DNA from: Thalassococcus halodurans | GTDB lineage: Bacteria; Pseudomonadota; Alphaproteobacteria; Rhodobacterales; Rhodobacteraceae | Assembly (NCBI RefSeq): GCF_900108225.1 | Contig: NZ_FNUZ01000001.1 | Coordinates: 959,018 to 1,023,017 of the forward strand | Direction: 5' to 3' | DNA length: 64,000 nucleotides | The notes under the pieces: generated by a model | Database searches by the model: none | What the model was told of the DNA's origin: nothing | Seen by the model: only the letters and a program-made list of their open reading frames with translations | Translations under genes and position numbers: made by a program | In this document: in pieces, positions 44,099-52,110 of the stretch | Layout: the number at the start of each line of letters is the position of its first letter | How positions within the stretch are numbered: the stretch's first letter is position 1

Positions 44099-44674
44099 AT
44101 GCGGAATTTTCTCTGCCTGATGGCCGCGATGGCCTTCTTGCCAAGCGTGCCTGCGCTGGCGCAGGACAGCGCCATCACCCCCGATCTACCCCGTTTTGAA
44201 ACGAACCTGTCCGGTCTTGCTGTGTCGATCACACGGTCCGGCCCGAACTGTCCGCCCGCCTGTGTCGAGCCGCTCTACATCATGGACGGGGTCGAAACGG
44301 TTGCGGAACTGGATGTGATCGAATTTCTGGATGTAACCGCCAGCAACGGCACCGGCCTGTTGGTGGATACCCGCGCGCAATCCGATTTTGCCAAAGCAAC
44401 CCTGCCCGGCGCTGTCAGCGTGCCAGCGGCGACCGTTTCGCCGGAAAACCCCTATCGTGGCGATCTGTTGGCGGCACTTGGCTTTAGCGGCCAAGGCGGA
44501 TCGGCCAGCACATATACGCTGCTGGTGTTCGATCAGAACGCTGCATCGCCTGAAGCGGCGCAAGCGGTTCGCGATCTGGTTCAGGCGGGCTACCCTGCCG
44601 ATAAAATCCTGTACTATCGGGCCGGCATTGACGGCTGGACGGCGCTGGGGCTTTCGACCCAGCCTGGAACATAG
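44099..44674 (+). CDS. Secreted rhodanese-like domain protein without active-site Cys
   Basis: A 191-residue protein with a signal peptide (MRNFLCLMAAMAFLPSVPALAQ). A rhodanese-like domain spans about 70-185: LLVDTRAQSDFAKATLPGAVSVP, then a loop and ILYYRAGIDGWTALGLS. Where the catalytic Cys is expected the sequence is VFDQNAASPE, with no Cys, so sulfurtransferase activity is unlikely. Two Cys in GPNCPPACVEP lie in the N-terminal part. The LysM gene follows 11 bases downstream; both may act in the periplasm. Confidence 0.82.
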   Translation: MRNFLCLMAAMAFLPSVPALAQDSAITPDLPRFETNLSGLAVSITRSGPNCPPACVEPLYIMDGVETVAELDVIEFLDVTASNGTGLLVDTRAQSDFAKATLPGAVSVPAATVSPENPYRGDLLAALGFSGQGGSASTYTLLVFDQNAASPEAAQAVRDLVQAGYPADKILYYRAGIDGWTALGLSTQPGT

Positions 44675-44685
44675 GGGGCCTGCAG

Positions 44686-45273
44686 ATGATCCGCGCCGCG
44701 CTTTACTTCATCGGATTTGTCGCCGTTACTGCTGCGTTGATCTTCCTTCAACCAGCCGCCAAAACGTTTGACGAGGCACCGGTTCAGGCCGTGACCCGTA
44801 ATGAACCGGACCTGACCGCAATCACACCGGCCTTTGACGCAAGCGGCGAACGCCGGATCGTGGCCGAGATGGTGGATGCCACAGACACCGCGCCAATCGC
44901 CGTTGATCTGCCAGATGTCGAACCGGTTTTGACAACGCGTCAGCCCATGCCGCCCACCGCAGACCCCAGCGACATGCGTGCGCTGACATGGGACACCGTT
45001 GCACGTCTGAACGCCGCGACAGGCCGTGACGCGCCCGCGGGCCGCCCCGGCAGCCTGCTGCATACGATCATCAAACGATCGGTCGCGGACGCAGGCCAAG
45101 GCGGCACTGTCCAGCGCTATGTGGTCAAGCCCGGCGACAGCCTGATCAGCATCGCGCAAGCCATCTATGGCGACGCGAATATGACCGGTCCGCTGTATGC
45201 CGCGAACCAGTCTTTGCTGTCCGGACCCAACGATTTGAAGGCCGGACAGACGCTTATTCTGCCAAATCGCTGA
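44686..45273 (+). CDS. LysM-domain protein
   Basis: A 195-residue protein with an N-terminal membrane segment (LYFIGFVAVTAALIFLQ) and a C-terminal LysM domain, about 145-195 (YVVKPGDSLISIAQAIYGD to LKAGQTLILPN). The middle is low-complexity and acidic/Pro-rich. It is probably anchored in the inner membrane, binding peptidoglycan. Cotranscribed with the rhodanese-like gene. Confidence 0.87.
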   Translation: MIRAALYFIGFVAVTAALIFLQPAAKTFDEAPVQAVTRNEPDLTAITPAFDASGERRIVAEMVDATDTAPIAVDLPDVEPVLTTRQPMPPTADPSDMRALTWDTVARLNAATGRDAPAGRPGSLLHTIIKRSVADAGQGGTVQRYVVKPGDSLISIAQAIYGDANMTGPLYAANQSLLSGPNDLKAGQTLILPNR

Positions 45274-45343
45274 GGTCTGAGTGCCACTATATGTGGCTTA
45301 TCAATGGCTTGTTAGTTAATTGCCTTGACGGCAATACTAAATA

Positions 45344-45373
45344 TTGACGGCGAATCGCATTAGTCGCTATGAT
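45344..45373 (+). promoter_or_regulatory. Promoter with an inverted repeat in the spacer
   Basis: TTGACG (45344-45349), an 18-base spacer and TATGAT (45368-45373). GCGAATC (45350-45356) and GATTCGC (45371-45377) form a 7-bp inverted repeat over the -10 region, which could be an operator. An upstream direct repeat TTGACGGC occurs at 45325-45332 and 45344-45351. Confidence 0.6.
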
Positions 45374-45427
45374 TCGCTGGAAAGGTGTCAGGAATTACAA
45401 CGCGTACACCTTCGAACGGGGACGAGC

Positions 45428-45568
45428 ATGACCAGAAGACTGCCTTCATACCAAGGCTTCTTGCCTGATTGTACTTACGCACCCGTTCCGTTTTCCGCTC
45501 TTACCTTTGCGTATTCCGGCCAATCCCGATTTGGCCGGTCTGCGGACGATCAAGACTTTCCTCAATAA
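45428..45568 (+). CDS. Possible 46-residue small protein within the candidate sRNA
   Basis: ATG at 45428 preceded by GGGGACGAG, encoding a 46-residue peptide starting MTRRLPSYQGFLPDCTYAPV and rich in Ser, Phe, Pro and Tyr, without a signal peptide or membrane segment. The ribosome site is plausible, but codon use does not clearly show selection and the internal 8-bp hairpin suggests RNA function instead. Included as an alternative reading of the transcript. Confidence 0.3.
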   Translation: MTRRLPSYQGFLPDCTYAPVPFSALTFAYSGQSRFGRSADDQDFPQ

Positions 45569-45610
45569 AACGACAGGCACGTCAGAAACTATCAAGAGCA
45601 GCAAACTTCA

Positions 45611-45635
45611 GGGGTCCTTCGGGACCCCTTTTTCT
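45611..45635 (+). terminator. Rho-independent terminator of the candidate sRNA
   Basis: GGGGTCC (45611-45617), TTCG loop, GGACCCC (45622-45628) then TTTTTCT. A UUCG-capped 7-bp GC-rich stem with T run. Confidence 0.88.
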
Positions 45636-45642
45636 TTGGCAC

Positions 45643-46707
45643 TCAGGCGTCGTTGCCCCATGTTTCGGACTGCATTTCGCGCAGACGGCTGGCGGTGCGT
45701 TCAAATTCAAACGCGCCGGTGCCTTCAAGGTACAGAAACTCGGGCTCGGCTGCGGCGGTCACGATCAGTTTGGTGCCTGCCTCGTACAGCGCGTCAATCA
45801 GCGTCACAAAGCGTTTCGCTTCGTTGAAATTGCTGCGCCCCAGTTGCGGCACGTTTTCAAGGATCAGAACCCGCACCGTTTCCGCCAGCTTCAGATAATC
45901 CGCAGGACCAAGCGGTTTGCCGCAAAGATCAAAGAACGACACACGCGCGACACCGTTGGCAAAGCGCGGCAGTTCAACCTCACGCCCCTTAACCGTCAGT
46001 GTCAGCGTGCCTTCCTTGCCACCTGACAAGTCCTGCCAGATCGATTCAATCGCCGCACGGGATGCTTCATTGGCTGGCGAGAAGTAGCTTTGCGCACCTT
46101 GCAGGCGGTCCTGCCGGTAATCCTTGGCCGACACCAGTTCATGCACGACCATCTGTTCCTTCAGAAGCGCGATGAAGGGCAGGAACAGCTGCCGGTTCAG
46201 GCCGTCTTTGTACAAATCGTCGGGGATGCGGTTGGATGTCGTCACCACAACGCAGCCCGCCGCGAAAAGCTGCTCGAACAGTCGGCCCACGATCATCGCG
46301 TCGGCGATGTCGGTGATCTGCATTTCGTCAAAGGCCAGCACCTTAACCGCGTCAGACACCGCCTTGGCCACCGGCTTGATCGGGTCCTCGGTGCCCTTTT
46401 CGCGTTCGGCATGAACGCCCGACTGGATTTCCTGCATGAAGGCATGGAAATGCACACGACGCGCAGGCACATCCAGCGTTTCCACGAACATATCCATCAG
46501 CATGGATTTGCCGCGACCGACGCCACCCCACAGATACAGCCCCTTGGGCGGTGGCGGGGCCTTGCGGAAAAAGCCGCGTTTGACGGGCTGGTTCAGTTCA
46601 TCACGGATGCGGTCGAACTGGGGGATCGCCGCCAATTGGACATCATCCTGCATCAGCGCGCCGCTTGCGACACGCTCTGCGTAAACCTCGGCCATCGACT
46701 TAGACAT
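45643..46707 (-). CDS. zapE: Cell division ATPase ZapE (AFG1-like)
   Basis: A 354-residue AAA-type ATPase that affects Z-ring stability. Walker A is GGVGRGKSMLMD, Walker B is VLAFDEMQITD, with VVVTTSNRIPDDLYKDGLNR as sensor region. The ATG at 46707 gives MSKSMAEVYAERV; the second ATG (46695) is also possible. It overlaps the upstream gene by 8 bases, so the two are coupled. The end of the gene converges on the candidate sRNA terminator. Confidence 0.93.
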   Translation of the reverse strand: MSKSMAEVYAERVASGALMQDDVQLAAIPQFDRIRDELNQPVKRGFFRKAPPPPKGLYLWGGVGRGKSMLMDMFVETLDVPARRVHFHAFMQEIQSGVHAEREKGTEDPIKPVAKAVSDAVKVLAFDEMQITDIADAMIVGRLFEQLFAAGCVVVTTSNRIPDDLYKDGLNRQLFLPFIALLKEQMVVHELVSAKDYRQDRLQGAQSYFSPANEASRAAIESIWQDLSGGKEGTLTLTVKGREVELPRFANGVARVSFFDLCGKPLGPADYLKLAETVRVLILENVPQLGRSNFNEAKRFVTLIDALYEAGTKLIVTAAAEPEFLYLEGTGAFEFERTASRLREMQSETWGNDA

Positions 46708-47542
46708 TGGGTTCGCCCTGCAGACCAAGGATCTTGCGGAAGGTCGTCCAATAGCCCGGAAGGCGCGGCGGTTCGTTCAGTTCGGCCAGCGCCTCTTCCT
46801 GCCAGCGGGGCATCCGGCGGGCGACGAAATCGCGGCCCCAATCCAGATAGGCTTCGGCATCGTCAGGGCGCAGGCGGCAAGCCGAGCCGACCAGACCGAC
46901 CAGCGTTTCCGGCGCGGAATACCATTCGTCCTGAATGCCCGTGACCTTCTTTTGAAGGAACGGCCCCACAATCCGCATCAGGCGTTTCTCTGAAAACAGC
47001 AGCAACATTCGACCCATTTCTTCGCGCGTGTAATGGATCAACGGCGGAAATGTATCAAAGAATACCGCCTTGCCATCGATGATCGCGAAATTGCGGATCG
47101 ACGGGTGGAACCCGATGCGCGTGTCAAACTGGTCGGCATTGTTCCAAAAGGTCGCGATCACATCGCCCGCAGCCTCCATCATGGCCAGCGTTTCGACCTG
47201 CGTGCCCGTCTGCATCAGGGGCCGCATCAGCGACGGGATGGGCAGCGCCTCTTGCACAATCACGGGAATGCGCGCGCCGTCGATGTCGAGCAGGTGAAAC
47301 TCGGTCTCGGGCAACGGCACACCGGCCTTCAGCAGTGCCCCGACATAGTCGTCGTGGCAGACCTTCAGACGGTCCAGGGCCGCTGGGTTAGACAACCCGC
47401 GATAGACCTTGATCACGCGGTCCGCCAAGGGGCCGCTTTTGGGCTGGAACGGGGTGCAGAAATAGCCAAGCTTGGAAATCGGCTTGCCGCGTGCATCGCT
47501 GTCGGCACGGATCACATCGCGCAGCGCATCAAGATCGGTCAT
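46700..47542 (-). CDS. Kinase-like fold protein (DUF6206-like)
   Basis: A 280-residue cytoplasmic protein. The segment FHPSIRNFAIIDGKAVFFDTFPPL (about residues 147-170; quoted pieces HPSIRNFAI and FFDTFPP) resembles an atypical kinase catalytic loop (H-x-S-x-x-N) followed by a DxFPP metal-binding motif in place of DFG. No P-loop Gly motif is obvious. I associate it with DUF6206 with low certainty. The ATG at 47542 has GAGGG upstream; a GTG at 47548 is less likely. Coupled to zapE by an 8-base overlap. Confidence 0.7.
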   Translation of the reverse strand: MTDLDALRDVIRADSDARGKPISKLGYFCTPFQPKSGPLADRVIKVYRGLSNPAALDRLKVCHDDYVGALLKAGVPLPETEFHLLDIDGARIPVIVQEALPIPSLMRPLMQTGTQVETLAMMEAAGDVIATFWNNADQFDTRIGFHPSIRNFAIIDGKAVFFDTFPPLIHYTREEMGRMLLLFSEKRLMRIVGPFLQKKVTGIQDEWYSAPETLVGLVGSACRLRPDDAEAYLDWGRDFVARRMPRWQEEALAELNEPPRLPGYWTTFRKILGLQGEPNV

Positions 47543-47660
47543 GGGCACCCTCGTTGAAAACTTGTGCCCCGTTTACCGCGAAGCCCAAGGGGGTGCCATA
47601 CCCCTAAGGCCTATTGCGCGGATGCTGGACCATGCGCGCCACGGCACCTAAGATCGGCGC

Positions 47661-48152
47661 ATGGAAAAGAACCCTATCAACCCCACCGATGACGACGCCC
47701 GCGCACTGGCCCGCGATCTGATCGGCGCGGCCCGTTTCGGCGCGTTGGGGGTGATTGATCCGGACACAGGCAGCCCCATGGTCAGCCGCGTGGCCGTGGT
47801 GCCGGATCAGGCAGGTCTGCCTATGTCGCTGGTGTCGGACCTGTCGCACCACACCAAAGCACTCAAGGCTGATCCGCGTTGTTCGCTGCTGTTGGGCGAA
47901 CCGGGGGATAAGGGCGACCCCCTAACCCATCCGCGCATCACGCTGATGGCCACGGCCCAGTTCATCCGCCACGGCGATCCTGAACACGAAAAACTGGCGG
48001 CGCAGTTTCTGCACCACCAGCCCAAAGCCAAGCTTTATATCGGGTTCGCCGACTTCCAGATCCTGCGCTACGATATCAGCGCGGCGCATCTGAACGGCGG
48101 GTTTGGCAAGGCCTTTGTGCTGACGCCCGACGACCTTGCCCCGACCCGTTAG
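47661..48152 (+). CDS. HugZ/pyridoxamine-phosphate-oxidase-like split-barrel protein
   Basis: A 163-residue FMN-binding split barrel. Typical features are ARFGALGVIDPDTGSPMVSRVAVV, SDLSHHTKALKADPRCSLLLGEPG and DPLTHPRITLMATAQF near the FMN site; HugZ relatives degrade haem or bind flavin. The C-terminal DUF2470 of full HugZ is absent, so this is the short form. Its stop overlaps the convergent beta-helix gene by 4 bases. Confidence 0.85.
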   Translation: MEKNPINPTDDDARALARDLIGAARFGALGVIDPDTGSPMVSRVAVVPDQAGLPMSLVSDLSHHTKALKADPRCSLLLGEPGDKGDPLTHPRITLMATAQFIRHGDPEHEKLAAQFLHHQPKAKLYIGFADFQILRYDISAAHLNGGFGKAFVLTPDDLAPTR

Positions 48153-50431
48153 TCCATCCGGATCAGCGCGTTGATGTCGCCCAGAACAGGTTCCGGGAAA
48201 ATCACATGCACCTGATTGTCCGCCGCCCCCTGCAGGGTCGAGGTATAGGGCATGAACCACTCACTGACATTGGCCGCGTTACGCAGTCGCGAGCGGAAGA
48301 CAAGGCTGTCCACCTCGGTCGCATAGCCATCAAACGGCAGTTCGTTGCCCGTATCCAGGACCCACGTATCCGCATGGCTGTTCTGGTCATGGCTAACCAG
48401 CAGCGGGTTTCGCGACGCGTATTCTACGTTGTGGAACGTGTTGTTCGAAAAGCTCAGGCGCTTCATGCGATTCAGGTCTAGCGGCGCATAACTGTCATCG
48501 ACGCGTTCGACCCGATCAATCTTGCCTCCTGATGACCGAAAGGTATTGCCGGACACGTTCATGCCATTCACGAAATGCCCGCTACCGAACGGTTTGACCA
48601 CAATATAGCTGAACCACGGCGCGACGTTCGAACACAGGAACACGTTGTCCGTAATTGACAAGCCCGCAAAGCCGAAGCCCGACACAAAATCCGGCTCAGG
48701 TTCCCGTTCGTTCGTCCATTCCACAAAACAGTTGTCGATGTAATTGCCAGAAATCTGCGTGTTGCACGCCCGCAGCGCGACCACGATGCCAGCAGAACGG
48801 ATACCATCCGCCTGTTCGTCCCCTTGGAAGAAATGGTTGCCCGAAATCAGACCCTGCGCCCCTGACATCACAAGGAAATGGCGAAACTGCGAGGCGCGAC
48901 AATCGCGGATTTTCACGTCATTGCCGTTGGTGTTGATCGCAACCGACTGGCGGTTCTGCGTCAGCTCGCCACCTTCGTGGCTGATGAACTGGCAGTGCTC
49001 GACCAGCATGCCCTGACAGCCTTCACCATGGCTGGAAATGCCGCGATGGGCGGGGCGGTTAAAGACACAGTTGCGGATGTGCATGACCGTGCCGCTCGGG
49101 GCCAGCAGAACGCCGTTCGCCACCGTGCTGCACTGGAATTCGATGTCATGCAGCTGGAACACGTCCAGACGGCTGAAACCCGAGAAATCCAGCATGTATT
49201 TGTAACGCGTAAACGTATAATTCTGCGTGCCCACCGCATCGGACAGCGGCTGGGACAGGGTGATTTCCTGCGCGGATTCGTCCTTGGACTTCACATAGAT
49301 TTCGCGCCCGACACCGGCCCCTTCGACCAGCGAGCCCACCGCGATATTGGCAATGTTGGTCACACCCGTTAGCCGCGTCTGGTTCGCCGCAGAGTAGGTC
49401 GCGATCGACGTCACCACATCAGGATCCCACGCCGCGCCCGAATTGGCCTGCAACTGGCCATTCCGGATAACACGACGCTGGGCAAAGCTGTCACGGTTCG
49501 GCACCGCCGCCTGCACGTCCAGCGGGCCGGACAGCGCCACGCGACGCCCGCACATATCCAGACTTTCATGGTCCGAGTTGTTCATCAGCGCCTGAATGGC
49601 CTTTTTCAGACCGGTTTCTTCGTCGCCGAACGCATCGATATAAGCGGGCAGATTGTAGCTTTTGGTCAACGACAGGATCGCTGTGCTGGGCATCGTCACG
49701 GTGCCCTCAAACTCTGCCCGATTGTCCAGCGTTACGCTTGATCCAAGGAAATAGGTGCCCTTCGACACCAGAACCGTGCGCCCGTCAGCGGCGGCATCTG
49801 CGGCCTCGAACGCAGCGGCATCGTCGGTGATACCGTCACCCACCGCACCGAAATCGCGCACATCGACCCAGTTCATCATGGTGCGCAGGAATACACTGGT
49901 GACATCCTCGATCTCGATGTCGTCAACGCGCACAATGCCACCGGTCGGACCGGTCAGATCAATGCCGAAATGGCCGTAAACCGGTTGCGGACCCCAAACC
50001 ATATCAACGCCAGAACGATTGCCTGCACCCACGATGGCCGTCACTTCGACGACATCGCCATAGCTGGTCAGCGGTTTGGCCGGCCCCACCTGCACAACGG
50101 ACGCCACATTGGCCCCGTTCGCATCGCCAGCCCAAGCGGCGATCTGCACGTTGGGCAGATTGCCCGCAATCGCCTTCACCCGCGCCGTCACACGCAGATA
50201 GCAGCCGGGCAGCATCGGCGTCTGCCCCATGTAACGCAGCTTCTGTGTCGCGGTTGTCTTGATGATCTCCAGCGCGCCGCCGAAGTCCTGATCTGCGGGC
50301 ACAAATGACGCGCCAACCACGTTTGCGTAGGTATCCGATCCCGGAGTGCCGTCGCCGCTCGACCAGACACCCAGACCCGCCGAATACGGGGTCGGCATCA
50401 GCACCACGCCATCTGTAACCGCCTTGTTCAT
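48149..50431 (-). CDS. Right-handed beta-helix (pectate-lyase-superfamily) protein without signal peptide
   Basis: A 760-residue protein. Residues about 1-185 form a non-helical N-terminal region with carbohydrate-binding-like beta-structure (LRYMGQTPMLPGCYLRVTARVKA). VRDFGAVGDGITDDAAAFEAA (start near 190) is the Pectate_lyase_3 motif, after which about 500 residues of short repeats (IRDCRASQFRHF, ISGNHFFQG, ISGNYIDNCF, ITDNVFLC, VSGNTFR) build a parallel beta-helix. There is no secretion signal at the N-terminus (MNKAVTDGVVLMPTPYSAGL). It resembles tail-spike or head-spike proteins of phage or gene transfer agents; that role is inferred. Confidence 0.8.
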   Translation of the reverse strand: MNKAVTDGVVLMPTPYSAGLGVWSSGDGTPGSDTYANVVGASFVPADQDFGGALEIIKTTATQKLRYMGQTPMLPGCYLRVTARVKAIAGNLPNVQIAAWAGDANGANVASVVQVGPAKPLTSYGDVVEVTAIVGAGNRSGVDMVWGPQPVYGHFGIDLTGPTGGIVRVDDIEIEDVTSVFLRTMMNWVDVRDFGAVGDGITDDAAAFEAADAAADGRTVLVSKGTYFLGSSVTLDNRAEFEGTVTMPSTAILSLTKSYNLPAYIDAFGDEETGLKKAIQALMNNSDHESLDMCGRRVALSGPLDVQAAVPNRDSFAQRRVIRNGQLQANSGAAWDPDVVTSIATYSAANQTRLTGVTNIANIAVGSLVEGAGVGREIYVKSKDESAQEITLSQPLSDAVGTQNYTFTRYKYMLDFSGFSRLDVFQLHDIEFQCSTVANGVLLAPSGTVMHIRNCVFNRPAHRGISSHGEGCQGMLVEHCQFISHEGGELTQNRQSVAINTNGNDVKIRDCRASQFRHFLVMSGAQGLISGNHFFQGDEQADGIRSAGIVVALRACNTQISGNYIDNCFVEWTNEREPEPDFVSGFGFAGLSITDNVFLCSNVAPWFSYIVVKPFGSGHFVNGMNVSGNTFRSSGGKIDRVERVDDSYAPLDLNRMKRLSFSNNTFHNVEYASRNPLLVSHDQNSHADTWVLDTGNELPFDGYATEVDSLVFRSRLRNAANVSEWFMPYTSTLQGAADNQVHVIFPEPVLGDINALIRMD

Positions 50432-50551
50432 GTCATCCCTTTCCTATGCGCTTGGGCACGGCCCAAAACGGGGCCATTCGCGAAAGGGTGTCTCAGGTTT
50501 TCGGTTAAAGCGGCTTTGGACCTACGTCACGGTCCCCGTTGCGCACAGGCC

Positions 50552-50962
50552 TCAGGCGGCCACGTCCGGCGCAGGGATCAGCTGTACGCCCGCAATGCGC
50601 CACTGCCCGCCAATGTCCTCCATCGCGTAGTCCAGCACATGCAAACGGCCTTCCTGATCTGTGACGATCACTTGCTGCCACAGCGTGCCATCAATGGTGC
50701 GTAACGGACCAAACCGAACGCCAGCCGGACGCCAGACCATAGGATAGCCGCGACGCACCATCATTCCGAAGTTGTCCGAGTTCCGGAAAATCATCTGGAT
50801 GTTCGGGGCCGCGTAACCAAACGCAGTGTCGAAATCATCCGCCTCAAAGGCGGTCATCTGATCCCGAATGACGCTTTCAATCTCGGGGTCCGGCAGCATC
50901 TCGGCCCGCACGAGCGTGGTCAAAGCAAGAAATGCCGGTATCAAAAAGGCCAAGATGCGCAT
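50552..50962 (-). CDS. DUF4864 secreted protein
   Basis: A 136-residue protein with signal peptide MRILAFLIPAFLALTTLVRA (about 20 residues). The mature part fits DUF4864: IRDQMTAFEADDFDTAFGYAAPNIQMIF and YPMVWRPAGVRFGPL, with LHVLDYAMEDIGGQWRIAGVQL at the end. It has a NTF2-like appearance. The ATG at 50962 is preceded by a frame of 21 codons that is discounted. No operon partner is evident. Confidence 0.83.
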   Translation of the reverse strand: MRILAFLIPAFLALTTLVRAEMLPDPEIESVIRDQMTAFEADDFDTAFGYAAPNIQMIFRNSDNFGMMVRRGYPMVWRPAGVRFGPLRTIDGTLWQQVIVTDQEGRLHVLDYAMEDIGGQWRIAGVQLIPAPDVAA

Positions 50963-51050
50963 GCCGAAATCCTCTGCGTGGTTCCAGTATGCAAAGTGAA
51001 GTAGCTCAGAGTTACAAGTAGACAAATACCGCTCAAACTCAGGTCAATAT

Positions 51051-51935
51051 TCACGAGTTTTCGGCCACAGATGCTCGCCCTATGTACTTGTAGACATATG
51101 CATCAAATGCAAACCTTGAAAAAATAATGCCTTTTTCCAGATTCATGTTGGTCGGCCCCCACGGTTTTTCTACCGTCTTCGTCTCCTTTATCTCATACTT
51201 TGGCAAACCCTTTCGACCAAAGACAAATCGGCTTCTGAACAATTCATCATAAATTGTTGCATACTCAATTTCGCCAAAAACTCCCAATCCATGTTCGCCT
51301 ATGTCCAATTCTCCACAGTAAGCTTTATCCACTTGCTCCTTTTCAAAATCGGTAATTAGGTAAAATTCAGAACTCATCAACTGATCTGGGCTCACTCCAC
51401 ACCACGGCCCGCGAAAACCATCTTCAAAGACGATTTCATCCCAAGAATTTTTCCGTTCTCCTGGTTGAGGTTCATTGTGCTTGTATGCGAAAATGGAAAT
51501 CCGCATTCGATACCAGACAACTGGCGTCTGGCCGCAATTCTTAACCCATACCTTTACTCTTGGTTTGGACCTTGTGGCGCCGCCCCAAAAGAATTCCAAC
51601 TTGTCTGCATGTAAATACGCCCGACTTTGAGATTCCCCAATTCGTGTTGTTTCACGAGCCATGCGTTGTGTCGCCCACAACGTCAGCAGCAAAAGCACCG
51701 AGGCGATTATTGAGAAGAGAGTCATGATCCATTGAGCCGCCGTATCACGTGTCTCAACAAATCCATTCCAAAAACATAAAGGCGTTTTGCGAACCTCTTC
51801 GGATTGTACTTGAGTCAATTCTCCGTCTGCACACATCACTCCAAAAACTGTGAAATAGAGCACAAACAGAAATGCTGCACTGATGCCCGCGATCAAACCG
51901 AGTGCAAAGTAACCGCTATCGTTTTTCCAAAACAT
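51051..51935 (-). CDS. AT-rich membrane protein of unknown function
   Basis: A 294-residue protein with two N-terminal membrane segments (YFALGLIAGISAAFLFVLYF, near residues 8-27, and IMTLFSIIASVLLLLTLWA, near 71-89) with a Cys-containing periplasmic loop between and a long cytoplasmic beta-rich domain beginning RMARETTRIGESQSRAYLHA. The base composition is clearly lower in GC than neighbours (22 G/C in the 60 bases 51241-51300). No family recognised. Composition suggests recent transfer. Similar two-helix proteins are common in accessory genome regions. Confidence 0.75.
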   Translation of the reverse strand: MFWKNDSGYFALGLIAGISAAFLFVLYFTVFGVMCADGELTQVQSEEVRKTPLCFWNGFVETRDTAAQWIMTLFSIIASVLLLLTLWATQRMARETTRIGESQSRAYLHADKLEFFWGGATRSKPRVKVWVKNCGQTPVVWYRMRISIFAYKHNEPQPGERKNSWDEIVFEDGFRGPWCGVSPDQLMSSEFYLITDFEKEQVDKAYCGELDIGEHGLGVFGEIEYATIYDELFRSRFVFGRKGLPKYEIKETKTVEKPWGPTNMNLEKGIIFSRFAFDAYVYKYIGRASVAENS

Positions 51936-52061
51936 GTTAATTGAAGAGCCCGATAAAAAAGAGTGATTTAGTCTCGAACTACCGATCCCAAAATATGCAT
52001 CCAATGCCTGACACCCTCTCAACAAACGAAGGGGCTGTCACGGTATTTCGCTTTTGCAAAG

Positions 52062-52086
52062 AAAAAGGCGGGGTCGCCCCCGCCTT
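52062..52086 (-). terminator. Rho-independent terminator of lysS
   Basis: AAGGCGGGG (52065-52073) pairs with CCCCGCCTT (52078-52086) over a 4-base loop. On the minus strand it is followed by TTTTTC (52061-52066 complement). Confidence 0.82.
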
Positions 52087-52110
52087 CAGCATTCCAATTG
52101 TCGGACCAAA

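Larger units (their letters stand above)
45380..45635 (+). ncRNA. Candidate small RNA, about 255 nt
   Basis: Bounded by a promoter (45344-45373) and a Rho-independent terminator (45611-45635). Inside it lies a perfect 8-bp hairpin CCGGCCAA-TCCCGAT-TTGGCCGG (45516-45538). The transcript is convergent with zapE and no conserved protein is apparent. A 46-codon ORF at 45428-45568 lies within it, so it could be a short mRNA or a dual-function RNA. I do not recognise an Rfam family; it does not resemble tmRNA, RNase P or SRP RNA. Confidence 0.5.

Noticed and set aside
45380..45635. tmRNA, RNase P RNA or SRP RNA
   Set aside because: None of the conserved core sequences of these RNAs is visible; the transcript is kept as an unassigned sRNA candidate.
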